Assembly: GCA_028716725.1 (NCBI GenBank)
Contig: JAQUPG010000013.1
Coordinates: 1 to 46,078 of the forward strand
Reading direction: 5' to 3'
DNA: 46,078 nt
Source of the DNA: Patescibacteria group bacterium
GTDB lineage: Bacteria > Patescibacteriota > Patescibacteriia > Patescibacteriales > JAQTRU01
Part shown: piece after piece, positions 35,365 to 43,481 of the stretch
Numbering within the stretch: position 1 is the first letter of the stretch
Layout: each line of letters starts with the position of its first letter
Translations under genes and position numbers: made by a program
The notes under the pieces: generated by a model
The model's database searches: none
What the model saw: only the letters and a program-made list of their open reading frames with translations
What the model was told of the DNA's origin: nothing

Positions 35365-36027
35365 ATGTCTTATATGGGCAAGAAAGAAGTTATAAATAAG
35401 ACCAAGAAATATGTGCGGGATAGATTAGGAAATGAGGCGACGGGGCATGATTGGTGGCATGCTTTTCGGGTTTGGAAAACCGCCAAATATATTGCCAGAA
35501 AAGAAGGCGGAGATTTATTTATTATAGAGCTGGCTGCGCTTCTTCACGACATTGCCGATTGGAAATTCAATAAAGGCAAAAAGGGGTTAGAGTCTAAATT
35601 GATAAAAAATTTTCTCGGAAAATTAAAAGTTAATAGGGAAATTATAAAAAATGTCTGTGAAATTGTGGAGAATATGTCTTTTTCTCTTACGGGCGCGAAA
35701 GCGAAATCAAGGATGAAGACTAAAGAAGGAAAAATTGTGCAGGATGCGGACCGCCTTGACGCTTTAGGCGCAATCGGGATTGCCCGAACTTTTGCTACGG
35801 GGAATTTTTTTAGCAGGCCGATTTTTAATCCGAGAATAAAAATTAATAGAAGAGTGGAAGATCTCAGGAAAAGAGACAGCTATTCTTCTATTCATCATTT
35901 TTACGATAAATTGTTACTTTTAAAGAATTTGATGAATACTGACACGGGAAAAAAATTAGCCACAGACAGACATAAATTTTTGGAAAAATATTTAAATCAA
36001 TTCTTTAAAGAATGGAATTTAAAATGA
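35365..36027 (+). CDS. HD-domain phosphohydrolase
   Basis: 'GHDWWHAFRVWKTAKYIARKEGGDLFIIELAALLHDIADWKF...DADRLDALGAIGIART'. Confidence 0.92.
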   Translation: MSYMGKKEVINKTKKYVRDRLGNEATGHDWWHAFRVWKTAKYIARKEGGDLFIIELAALLHDIADWKFNKGKKGLESKLIKNFLGKLKVNREIIKNVCEIVENMSFSLTGAKAKSRMKTKEGKIVQDADRLDALGAIGIARTFATGNFFSRPIFNPRIKINRRVEDLRKRDSYSSIHHFYDKLLLLKNLMNTDTGKKLATDRHKFLEKYLNQFFKEWNLK

Positions 36028-37016
36028 AATTAGCCATCGGCTTTATAACTTACGGGGAGCATACGGCAAAGTATTTGCCGTATTTTTTGCCGTCTTTGTT
36101 TAAGGCGCTGGCGGGGTTAGAAGATTATAAAATTTTTTGCTGGGATAACAGCGAAGACAATAAAAATAATGTTGAATTTATAGCCAACACTTATCCCCAG
36201 GTTGAAATCACGGAATCCGGCAAAAATATCGGTTTTGCCGCGGCTTATAATAAAATGATGGGCAAGGCCGGGAAATCAGGCGCCGAATATTTTTTAGTCA
36301 TTAACCCGGACACGGTTTTGGCACCGGAGGCGATAAAGGAGCTTATTGGTATTATGGATAAAGATAAAACTTCAGGCAGCGCCAGCCCCAAGGTTTTGAA
36401 ATGGGATTTTGACGGCAGCAGGGAAACAAACATAATTGATACTTGCGGGGTTAAATTAAAAGCAGGTTTAAAATTTGTTGATCTGGGCCAGGGTGAAATT
36501 GATAAAGGCCAACATGATAAAGCCGAAATTTTAGGACCGTCCGGAGCGGCCGGAATTTACCGGATGAGCGCTTTAGAGAGGATTACCTCACCCCTTGCCC
36601 CTCTCCTAGGCAGGAGAGGGGGATTAAAGGGGAGAGCTGGCCAATATTTTGATGAACGGATGTTTATGTACAAAGAAGACTGTGATTTAGCTTATCGTCT
36701 GAAATTAGCCGGTTTTAAGGCTAGATTAGTATCAAAAGCTATAATTTACCATGACAGGACTGTATCAAGCGCTGGTAAGGGTTTTAGGGCTTTATTTAGG
36801 GGTAGGAAAGCCAGGAAAAGACAGGAAAAAGAGCGATCTTTTCTAAATCAGCACATAATTTTCTTAAAATATTGGCATTTACAAGGGTTTTTAGGCAAAT
36901 TAGTAATTATTTTGCGAATATTAGCTATGTTTATTTATGTTTTGCTATTTGAGCAATATTTGCTTGGGCAATACGGAAAATTAAGATTAATAAAAGGAAA
37001 AATTGACAAATTTTAA
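36024..37016 (+). CDS. Glycosyltransferase family 2 (rhamnosyltransferase-like)
   Basis: 'IGFAAAYNKMMGKAG...FLVINPDTVLAPEAI...YFDERMFMYKEDCDLAYRLKLAGF'; start ATG at 36024. Confidence 0.88.
   Translation: MKLAIGFITYGEHTAKYLPYFLPSLFKALAGLEDYKIFCWDNSEDNKNNVEFIANTYPQVEITESGKNIGFAAAYNKMMGKAGKSGAEYFLVINPDTVLAPEAIKELIGIMDKDKTSGSASPKVLKWDFDGSRETNIIDTCGVKLKAGLKFVDLGQGEIDKGQHDKAEILGPSGAAGIYRMSALERITSPLAPLLGRRGGLKGRAGQYFDERMFMYKEDCDLAYRLKLAGFKARLVSKAIIYHDRTVSSAGKGFRALFRGRKARKRQEKERSFLNQHIIFLKYWHLQGFLGKLVIILRILAMFIYVLLFEQYLLGQYGKLRLIKGKIDKF
36588..36637. repeat. CCTCACCCC...GGGGAGAG palindromic repeat inside a CDS
   Basis: cctcaccccttgcccctctcctaggcaggagagggggattaaaggggag; encodes 'SPLAPLLGRRGGLKGR'. 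Confidence 0.85.
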
Positions 37017-37030
37017 TTTTCAGCTATAAT
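37003..37030 (+). promoter_or_regulatory. rplU promoter
   Basis: TTGACA-N16-TATAAT. Confidence 0.7.
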
Positions 37031-37109
37031 ATAGAAAGCTCCTAAAGAAAGAGCATTTTTTTATTAAATTATTAATTAGAGTTGGGCGTTGTCAAGAAAG
37101 ACGTATAAA

Positions 37110-37153
37110 TCCCACGGGATCCTCACGTCGTCGCTTCGCTCTTCCTCAGGATG
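37110..37153. repeat. GGATCCTCACGTCGTCGCTTCGCTCTTCCTCAGGATGACA dispersed repeat
   Basis: Related to 3459-3498; abuts the rplU start. Confidence 0.85.
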
Positions 37154-37157
37154 ACAT

Positions 37158-37472
37158 ATGGAAAAAATTGCAGTGATAAAAACCGGCGGAAAACAATACA
37201 AGGTTAAACCAGGCCAGGTTTTAAAAATAGAAAAGTTGGATGTGAAAACCGAGGGAAAAGTAAAATTTGAAACTTTGCTTACGGCTTCCGCTGACGGCAA
37301 AGAAATGAATTTGGGCAAGCCGACTTTAGGCGAAAAGGTAGAAGGAAAAATTTTAGAGCAGGGGAGAGCTAAGAAAATTGCCGTTGTAAAATACAAAAAT
37401 AAAACCCGCTACCAGAAAAATGTCGGGCACAGGCAGCCGTTTACGAAAGTGGAAATTACAAGTATTGCTTAA
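37158..37472 (+). CDS. rplU: 50S ribosomal protein L21
   Basis: 'MEKIAVIKTGGKQYKVKPGQVLKIEKLD...KIAVVKYKNKTRYQKNVGHRQPFTKVEI'. Confidence 0.96.
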   Translation: MEKIAVIKTGGKQYKVKPGQVLKIEKLDVKTEGKVKFETLLTASADGKEMNLGKPTLGEKVEGKILEQGRAKKIAVVKYKNKTRYQKNVGHRQPFTKVEITSIA

Positions 37473-37490
37473 AAAAATAGGATAAAAAAA

Positions 37491-37515
37491 GAGGCGAGTA
37501 ATTCGCCTTTTTTTA
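37491..37515 (+). terminator. rplU terminator
   Basis: AGGCGAGTAATTCGCCTTTTTTT. Confidence 0.8.
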
Positions 37516-37516
37516 T

Positions 37517-37595
37517 TACCTCACCCCGCTCATCCCGCCGCGGGCGGGATTCGCTTCCCCTCTCCTAATTAGGAGAGGGGTTAGGGGTGAGGTAT
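37517..37595. repeat. CCTCACCCC...GGGGTGAGG composite palindrome
   Basis: cctcaccccgctcatcccgccgcgggcgggattcgcttcccctctcctaattaggagaggggttaggggtgagg. Confidence 0.9.
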
Positions 37596-38191
37596 TACAG
37601 TTCGTTTCTGTATTTTAAAGCATTAGCCAGAGTTATCTCGTCCGCATATTCTAAATCCGCGCCGCTGGGCAGGCCCCTGGCTAATTTCGTAATTTTTATT
37701 TTATAAGGCTTTAAAAGTTTTACCAAATACATGGCGGTGGTTTCGCCTTCCACGGTCGGGTTTAAAGCCAGAATTATTTCTTTGATTCCGTCTTTTTCAA
37801 TGCGATTAATAAGCTGTTTTATATTAAGTTGCTCTGGTTTCACTTCTTCGATTGTGTTAATAAGCCCGCCTAAAACATGGTAAAGGCCATTATATTGGCG
37901 AGTGGCTTCAAGAGTAAGCATATCCTGCGTGTTGGCCACAATGCAAATTATGTCCGCCTGGCGCTTTTTATCGGCGCAGATCGGGCAGGGGTTTGATTCG
38001 GCCAGGCTTAAACAACGGGAACAGGTGATAGTCTTTTCCTTAAGTTCGGCAATAAATTGCGCCAGTTTTTGTAATTCCTCGGCCGGCTGCCTTAATAAAT
38101 AAAAAACATACCGCTGGGCGGTTTTCGGGCCAACGGAAGGCAGGCGGGAGAATTGATCTATTAGATTTTGGATAGCTAGAGGAAATTTCAT
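37595..38191 (-). CDS. recR: Recombination protein RecR
   Basis: 'LIDQFSRLPSVGPKTAQRYVFYLL', C4 zinc finger 'CSRCLSLAESNPCPIC', Toprim domain. Confidence 0.96.
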   Translation of the reverse strand: MKFPLAIQNLIDQFSRLPSVGPKTAQRYVFYLLRQPAEELQKLAQFIAELKEKTITCSRCLSLAESNPCPICADKKRQADIICIVANTQDMLTLEATRQYNGLYHVLGGLINTIEEVKPEQLNIKQLINRIEKDGIKEIILALNPTVEGETTAMYLVKLLKPYKIKITKLARGLPSGADLEYADEITLANALKYRNEL

Positions 38192-38200
38192 TTTTAATTC

Positions 38201-38476
38201 TTATCCCAGTCCGGGCAATCCGCCCATTTCCTGCATTTTTTGCGCCATTAACCTCTGGGTTTTTTTTATGGCTTCATTAAGGCAGTCGGTTATCATGCCC
38301 TCCAAAGATTCTTTGCCCAGGCCCTCATTTATAGACAAGGAAATAATTTCCATATTTCCGTTCATGATAACTTTTACCCCGCCTTTTTCAACGGTAACAG
38401 ATTCGGCCGCTAAAACGTTTTGTATTGTTTTAGCTTGCGAGCGGAGATCTTTCATGTATTTTAGTTTGGCAAACAT
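38201..38476 (-). CDS. YbaB/EbfC nucleoid-associated protein
   Basis: 91 aa; 'VEKGGVKVIMNGNMEIISLSINEG...DCLNEAIKKTQRLMAQKMQEMGGLPGL'. Confidence 0.93.
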   Translation of the reverse strand: MFAKLKYMKDLRSQAKTIQNVLAAESVTVEKGGVKVIMNGNMEIISLSINEGLGKESLEGMITDCLNEAIKKTQRLMAQKMQEMGGLPGLG

Positions 38477-38518
38477 AGTGATTAGTTTAAAAGTAAAAAG
38501 TTATAAACTTTCAACTGA

Positions 38519-39931
38519 TTAAAACTCCGGCGGTTCTTCTAAGCCGGTTTTTTCTACACTGGAAAAACTGGCGGTTTCTTCGTCGAAATACAGTTCAATT
38601 TTCCCGGTCGGGCCGTTTCTGTGCTTGGCGATAAAAACCTGGGCCAGATTTTTTTCGGATTCCGGCAACTCTTCGCGGTTATAATGCCGGTCGGCCGCTT
38701 TGCGGTAAATAAACATAACCACGTCCGCGTCCTGCTCAATCGAGCCGGATTCGCGCAGGTGGGCCAATTTCGGAATAGCCGGGCCGCCGGTTTGTTCAAC
38801 GGCGCGGGAAAGCTGGGACAGGGCCAGAACCGGAATATTTAATTCGCGGGCAATAGCCTTCAAGCCGCGGCTGATTTCCGCCACTTCCTGCACGCGGTTG
38901 TCGCCGTATCTGCCCCGGCCTTCCATAAGTTGCAAATAGTCAATCACTAAGAGCCCTAATCCTTTTTCCATCTGCAATCTTCTGGCCTTAGTCCTTATTT
39001 CCATAATGGAAGAAATAGGGGAGTCGTCAATATAAATTGGAGCTTCAGAAAGCTGACCCATGGCTTCGCCGATGCGGGTGAAATCATTATCCTCCTCGCG
39101 GTCAGACAATTTGCCGGTGCGCATTTTCCATAGGTTAACGCGGGACTGGGAGCAAAGCAGCCGGTCCACCAGTTGCTCTTTGCTCATTTCCAAAGAAAAG
39201 AGGCCAACTCCTTCTTTGCTTTTAATTGCGGCCTGGCGGGCGATATCCAAAGCCAAAGAAGTCTTGCCGACGCTCGGCCGGGCGGCCAAAATTACCAGGT
39301 CGCTTTTTTGCAAGCCGGCTAAAATATTATCCAAGTCAGGGAAACCGGTGGCGAGGCCGCGCAATTTTCCGCCGTGCTTATGCAGCTCGTCAATCCTTTC
39401 GAAAGCTTCGGTTAAAAGATTATCAATCGGCAGAAAGGTATTTTTTAAATATTTTTGGGAAACGGAAAAAATTTTTTGTTCGGTCTGGTCTAAAACCTTG
39501 TCTATTTCTTCTTCTTCCTGATAGCTTAAATCCATAATTTCCGAAGCGGCCGTTTGCAAGCGGCGCAGAGTAGCTTTGCGCTGGACAATATTGGCATATT
39601 GGACGACATTTGAGGAGGTGGCGACGAAAGAGGAAAGATTAGCCAGGTAAGTCCGGCCGCCGATATCAGCCAGCTGCTTTTTTTCTTCTAAGCGGTTCGC
39701 CAGGGTAAGAATATCAATCGGTTCATGATGATTGTAGAGTTCTTTGATAGTAGCAAAAATAATCCGGTGGCCGTCTTTATAAAAGTCGTTTTCCGTAATA
39801 ATGTCCGCCACTTTGATAATCGCGTCTTTATCGATCAAAAGGCAGGAAAGAAGCGATTGCTCGGCCTCAATGTTCTGCGGTGGCATTTTTTCGATTCCGC
39901 CGGTTGGCGGATTTTTTTCTTGGTTACTCAT
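38519..39931 (-). CDS. dnaB: Replicative DNA helicase DnaB
   Basis: 'MPPQNIEAEQSLLSCLLID', 'LVILAARPSVGKTSLALDIA', 'LLVIDYLQLMEG', 'LSRAVEQ'. Confidence 0.97.
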   Translation of the reverse strand: MSNQEKNPPTGGIEKMPPQNIEAEQSLLSCLLIDKDAIIKVADIITENDFYKDGHRIIFATIKELYNHHEPIDILTLANRLEEKKQLADIGGRTYLANLSSFVATSSNVVQYANIVQRKATLRRLQTAASEIMDLSYQEEEEIDKVLDQTEQKIFSVSQKYLKNTFLPIDNLLTEAFERIDELHKHGGKLRGLATGFPDLDNILAGLQKSDLVILAARPSVGKTSLALDIARQAAIKSKEGVGLFSLEMSKEQLVDRLLCSQSRVNLWKMRTGKLSDREEDNDFTRIGEAMGQLSEAPIYIDDSPISSIMEIRTKARRLQMEKGLGLLVIDYLQLMEGRGRYGDNRVQEVAEISRGLKAIARELNIPVLALSQLSRAVEQTGGPAIPKLAHLRESGSIEQDADVVMFIYRKAADRHYNREELPESEKNLAQVFIAKHRNGPTGKIELYFDEETASFSSVEKTGLEEPPEF

Positions 39932-40056
39932 GTGTTTAATCTTATCTTATCGCCCCCTTTTCCGCAAGGGCTTTTTGTCCACTATTTTTCCACTTTATTT
40001 AAATAATAAAATAACATAAAAATAAAATAAAAAAGGCCGATTTAGCCTTTATTTTG

Positions 40057-40129
40057 AGCCACCCGTCGGACTCGGACCGACGACCCACAGTTTACAAAAC
40101 TGTTGCTCTACCAGCTGAGCTAGGGTGGC
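40057..40129 (-). tRNA. tRNA-Thr(TGT)
   Basis: Minus strand GCCACCC-TA-GCTC..GAGC-A-ACAGT TTTGTAA ACTGT-..-GTCGG TCCGAGT CCGAC-GGGTGGC. Confidence 0.95.
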
Positions 40130-40143
40130 TTGATTATAATTTG

Positions 40144-40216
40144 TACGCCGTACTGGATTCGAACCAGTGACCATCAGCTTAAAAGGCTGTTGCTCTACCA
40201 GCTGAGCTAACGGCGC
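40144..40216 (-). tRNA. tRNA-Lys(TTT)
   Basis: Minus strand GCGCCGT-TA-GCTC..GAGC-, anticodon loop CTTTTAA, CTGGTTCGAATCCAG T-arm, ACGGCGT. Confidence 0.95.
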
Positions 40217-40337
40217 CCTACTTCGCTCCGATTGGTATCGGAGCTTCGCAGGGCAAGCATTCTATAATTAAAGCTGCTTGTCCTTTCGAAGCTCAAATGC
40301 AATTTGAGCGAAGAAGGAAGCTAACGGCGCCCTACTT
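40205..40337. repeat. Triple-hairpin unit bounded by 19-nt direct repeats derived from the tRNA-Lys 5' end
   Basis: AGCTAACGGCGCCCTACTT at 40205-40223 and 40319-40337; between them GCTCCGAT/ATCGGAGC, GGGCAAGCA/TGCTTGTCC and GCTCAAAT/ATTTGAGC hairpins. Confidence 0.8.
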
Positions 40338-40530
40338 TTAAAGCCCTGATAGATTGGCAAATAAAAAACTGCTTCATGCAGGCTTTAGCTTATTAAAATA
40401 ATAACAAGAAAAGATATTTTTGACAAGAGGTTATTTAGATTTTGTGTTTGCTGGTTTATTTGCTATAATGTGAATAACATAAAAGAATATAATATTCTTC
40501 TCTTTTAAAAAATTTTGGAAGGAGGGGAAA

Positions 40531-40815
40531 ATGACTACGGGCGGTAAGAAATATTGCCTAGAATGTGGGGGGTATTTACCGGAAAAAGATATTATGCCTT
40601 CCGGACTTTGCACTAGATGCTCTTTTGATCTTCTTAATGCTTTTCGCAAAATTCCCGAGACAGTTACCAAAAATATCCACAATATCCAAAATAGAGAGGG
40701 TAATCCCGTCTGTTTCAATAAGGGCTTAAAAATAAGGTGTATTCAAAAAAATTGCGAATGGCAGGAAATTTGCGATGTTGAAGTAAGAACCGAAGCAGAG
40801 AAAAAGGTTGTGTAA
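40531..40815 (+). CDS. Small Cys-rich (zinc-ribbon-like) protein
   Basis: 94 aa; 'CLECGGYLPEKDIMPSGLCTRC...RCIQKNCEWQEIC'; strong RBS GGAAGGAGGGGAAA-ATG. Confidence 0.6.
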   Translation: MTTGGKKYCLECGGYLPEKDIMPSGLCTRCSFDLLNAFRKIPETVTKNIHNIQNREGNPVCFNKGLKIRCIQKNCEWQEICDVEVRTEAEKKVV

Positions 40816-40844
40816 AAAGGGAGGAAACAATTGAAAGGTTTATA

Positions 40845-40876
40845 AAAACACCGTTTCGTTGGGAAACGGTGTTTTT
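40845..40876 (+). terminator. Intrinsic terminator
   Basis: AAACACCGTTTCGTTGGGAAACGGTGTTTTT. Confidence 0.85.
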
Positions 40877-40882
40877 ATTCGC

Positions 40883-40940
40883 TTGTACCGCCACGGGTCC
40901 GCCTTCGCCAAGGCTTCGGCGAGGCAGGGAATCGAAAGGG
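40883..40940 (-). pseudogene. Candidate tRNA-Glu 3'-end remnant interrupted by a palindromic unit
   Basis: TTGTACCGCCACGG + [gtccgccttcgccaaggcttcggcgaggca] + GGGAATCGAA, matching TTGTACCGCCACGGGGAATCGAA of the intact tRNA-Glu at 41021. Confidence 0.5.
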
Positions 40941-41023
40941 CTAAAAGCCCCATTAAACTTCGGGGTTCTCAACCCCCATGGACAGCACAAACAAAAAACC
41001 GGCGCGAGGCCGATTTTTGTTTG

Positions 41024-41095
41024 TACCGCCACGGGGAATCGAACCCCGATTACCAGGATGAGAACCTGGCGTCCTAACCGTTAGACGATGGCGGC
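41024..41095 (-). tRNA. tRNA-Glu(CTC)
   Basis: Minus strand GCCGCCA...CCAGG TTCTCAT CCTGG...CGGGGTTCGATTCCCCG-TGGCGGT. Confidence 0.95.
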
Positions 41096-41101
41096 ATATT
41101 T

Positions 41102-41201
41102 TACCTCACCCCCGGCCCCTCTCCCTGCCTGCCGGTAGGCAAGCTAATTAGGAGAGGGGAGGCGAATCCCGCCCACTGGCGGGATGAGCGGGGTGAGGTA
41201 T
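41102..41201. repeat. CCTCACCCC...GGGGTGAGG composite palindrome
   Basis: cctcacccccggcccctctccctgcctgccggtaggcaagctaattaggagaggggaggcgaatcccgcccactggcgggatgagcggggtgagg. Confidence 0.9.
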
Positions 41202-41203
41202 TT

Positions 41204-42166
41204 TCAATTTAACGTTTGTCCGACAATCTCTTTATACCCTCGTAAAAAATCTTGGGCCGTCATTTCATTTTTCCCTTCCAACTGCAGGGTCTTTATAACT
41301 AAAGCGTCTTGTCCGCACTGGACAGCTAATTGGTTGTTATGTAGAAAAGTTTGTCCTAGTTTATATTTATTTATCGGCAAGATTTTAGATTCCGTCTTTT
41401 TTATCTTTACCTGCCTGCGCAGGCAGGATTTTTTATCCTGCCAGTTTGTCCAGGTTCCTGGCCAAGGATTTAGGGCTCTTGCCATTCTTTCAATTTCTTC
41501 GGCTTTTTTCTGCCAATCTATTTTTCCGTCTTCTTTTTTCAAAGTCGGGGCATAACTGGCTTCGGAATTATTTTGCGGTTTCGGCTCTATTTTTCCTTCT
41601 ACACAATCCTTGATAACTCCAGGCAAAATTTTTGCTCCTAAGGACGATAGTTTATCATGCAGGGTTTCGGCCGTTTCTTCCGGGCTTATTTTTATTTCAG
41701 TTTGCTTTAAAATCGGGCCGGTGTCAAGGCCTTTTTCTATTTTCATTATAGTGATTCCGGTTTTCTTGTCATTGGCTAAAATCGGAGCCTGGACACAGGC
41801 GGCGCCGCGCCAGCGGGGGAGAAGCGAACCGTGGATATTAATCCAGCCAAAACGGGGAATATCTAAAATTTCCTGCGGGATTATTTGGCCGTAAGCTATT
41901 AAGACGGCTAGATCTGGATTTATTTCTCTGATTTTTTCTTTAATGTCAGCTATTTTATTCGGCTGCCAAACAGGAATATTGTTTTTTTGCGCTTCGGTTT
42001 TTATGGCCGGCGAAGTAAGAATCTGCTTCCGGCCGACCGGCTTATCCGGCTGGGTAATAGCGGAGAGTATCTTGAAATCTTTATCAGCTAGCAAGGCGCG
42101 AAAACCTGGGACAGCGAAATCAGGGGTGCCGGCAAAAATAATTTTTATGGGGAAACGATTAGACAT
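41204..42166 (-). CDS. fmt: Methionyl-tRNA formyltransferase
   Basis: 'IIFAGTPDFAVPGFRALL...INIHGSLLPRWRGAACVQAPILA...NPWPGTWT'. Confidence 0.96.
   Translation of the reverse strand: MSNRFPIKIIFAGTPDFAVPGFRALLADKDFKILSAITQPDKPVGRKQILTSPAIKTEAQKNNIPVWQPNKIADIKEKIREINPDLAVLIAYGQIIPQEILDIPRFGWINIHGSLLPRWRGAACVQAPILANDKKTGITIMKIEKGLDTGPILKQTEIKISPEETAETLHDKLSSLGAKILPGVIKDCVEGKIEPKPQNNSEASYAPTLKKEDGKIDWQKKAEEIERMARALNPWPGTWTNWQDKKSCLRRQVKIKKTESKILPINKYKLGQTFLHNNQLAVQCGQDALVIKTLQLEGKNEMTAQDFLRGYKEIVGQTLN
41408..41443. repeat. CCTGCCTGCGCAGGCAGG palindrome inside fmt
   Basis: acctgcctgcgcaggcaggattttttatcctgcc; encodes 'KSCLRRQ'. Confidence 0.8.
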
Positions 42167-42194
42167 GTTTGTTAATTATTGTTATATTGTTATT

Positions 42195-42275
42195 AAGAAT
42201 TTACTAATATTAAAATTTACAAATTTCCAAAACAATTTTTCAATTTGAAAATTTATAAATTAGTAAATTTGAATA
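42195..42275. repeat. AT-rich inverted repeat (AATTTACTAAT family)
   Basis: ttactaatattaaaatttacaaatttcc ... aaatttataaattagtaaattt. Confidence 0.6.
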
Positions 42276-42281
42276 TTTTTT

Positions 42282-42908
42282 ATGTCTGAATTCATAAATT
42301 TCTTTTTGTCCTTAAGCCATAATCTTGGCTACGATGGCATTGTTTTATTAATGGCTATTGAAAGTTCGTTTATTCCTTTCCCTTCGGAAATTGTTATTCC
42401 GCCAGCGGCTTATCTAGCTTCTCGTGGCGAGATGAATATTTATCTTATAATTTTAGCTGGCGTTATCGGCAGTTTGATCGGAGCGGTAATAAATTATTGG
42501 TTGGCTTATTTTTTGGGTCGAGCTTTAATTTATAAGATTGCCGATCATAGGACCAGCCGGTTTTTTCTTATTAATTCCGCAAAAATAAAAAAATCCGAAG
42601 ATTTTTTCCTGCGCTATGGCAATATTTCCACTCTGGTCGGCCGTTTAATCCCGGTAGTGAGGCAGCTAATATCCCTCCCCGCCGGGTTTGCCAGAATGAA
42701 TTTCAAAAGTTTTCTCTTTTATACGGCTTTCGGCTCCGGAGTTTGGGCAATAGTTTTAGCCATTTTGGGGTATGCTTTTGGAGCAAACCAGGAATTACTG
42801 GCTAAATATTATAAAGAAATTTCCTGGTTTTTTGTTATTTTGGCTATTTTAGTTGCGGCCGTAATCGTTATCAGAAAAGGAAATAACGGGAACTCTAAAT
42901 CGCTTTAA
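42282..42908 (+). CDS. DedA-family membrane protein
   Basis: 'ESSFIPFPSEIVIPPAAYLASRGEMN...YFLGRALI...RYGNISTLVGRLIPVVRQLISLPAGFARM'. Confidence 0.94.
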   Translation: MSEFINFFLSLSHNLGYDGIVLLMAIESSFIPFPSEIVIPPAAYLASRGEMNIYLIILAGVIGSLIGAVINYWLAYFLGRALIYKIADHRTSRFFLINSAKIKKSEDFFLRYGNISTLVGRLIPVVRQLISLPAGFARMNFKSFLFYTAFGSGVWAIVLAILGYAFGANQELLAKYYKEISWFFVILAILVAAVIVIRKGNNGNSKSL

Positions 42909-43371
42909 TTTTTTTTACCTCTTTAGCTTTATCGATAAACAGGATTCCGTCCAAATGGTCAGTTTCATGTTGGATAACAAAAGACAGCAGGCCCTGGGCC
43001 TGTATTTTTATTTTTTGCCCGTTTTTGTCAAAATAAACGCAGTTTATTTTTTTATTTCTTCTGACTTTGCCGTAAACGCCGGGAACAGAAAGGCAGCCCT
43101 CTTCGTTCCATTCTTTGGCCCAGGATTTATTCGTAATCTTGGGATTTATCATAATTTTTGGCCCGTCTTTCGTATTGATAGTAATCAGGCGGATACTTTT
43201 CCCAACCTGGGGCGCGGCCAAGCCGACCCCGTCTTTTTCCTTCATAGTTTTTATCATGTCCGCGCAGAGATCTTTTAGTTCATTCGGCTTTATTTTTTCA
43301 AAATCAATTTCTTTTGATTTTTCCCGCAAAAGGGGACTGGGATTTTTTATGATAGGTAATATTTTAGCCAT
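42895..43371 (-). CDS. def: Peptide deformylase
   Basis: 'GVGLAAPQVGKSIRLI', 'EEGCLSVPG', 'IQHETDHLDGILF'. Confidence 0.96.
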   Translation of the reverse strand: MAKILPIIKNPSPLLREKSKEIDFEKIKPNELKDLCADMIKTMKEKDGVGLAAPQVGKSIRLITINTKDGPKIMINPKITNKSWAKEWNEEGCLSVPGVYGKVRRNKKINCVYFDKNGQKIKIQAQGLLSFVIQHETDHLDGILFIDKAKEVKKIKAI

Positions 43372-43481
43372 AGTTGACTTATATAAAAATTTATGCTTTA
43401 ATTTTATATTAGCTCATTTCAACGAAGATGGCAATATTTCATTTTAATAAAATTTTCCGCGAAAGCGCGAGGGGGTGGATC

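Noticed and set aside
38554-39521. Several plus/minus ORFs overlapping dnaB
   Set aside because: Alternative frames of a strongly supported DnaB coding sequence.
40859-41084. Plus-strand ORFs 'TATGNRTPITRMRTWRPNR' / 'HGESNPDYQDENLAS'
   Set aside because: Classic spurious translations of the antisense strand of a tRNA gene (tRNA-Glu).
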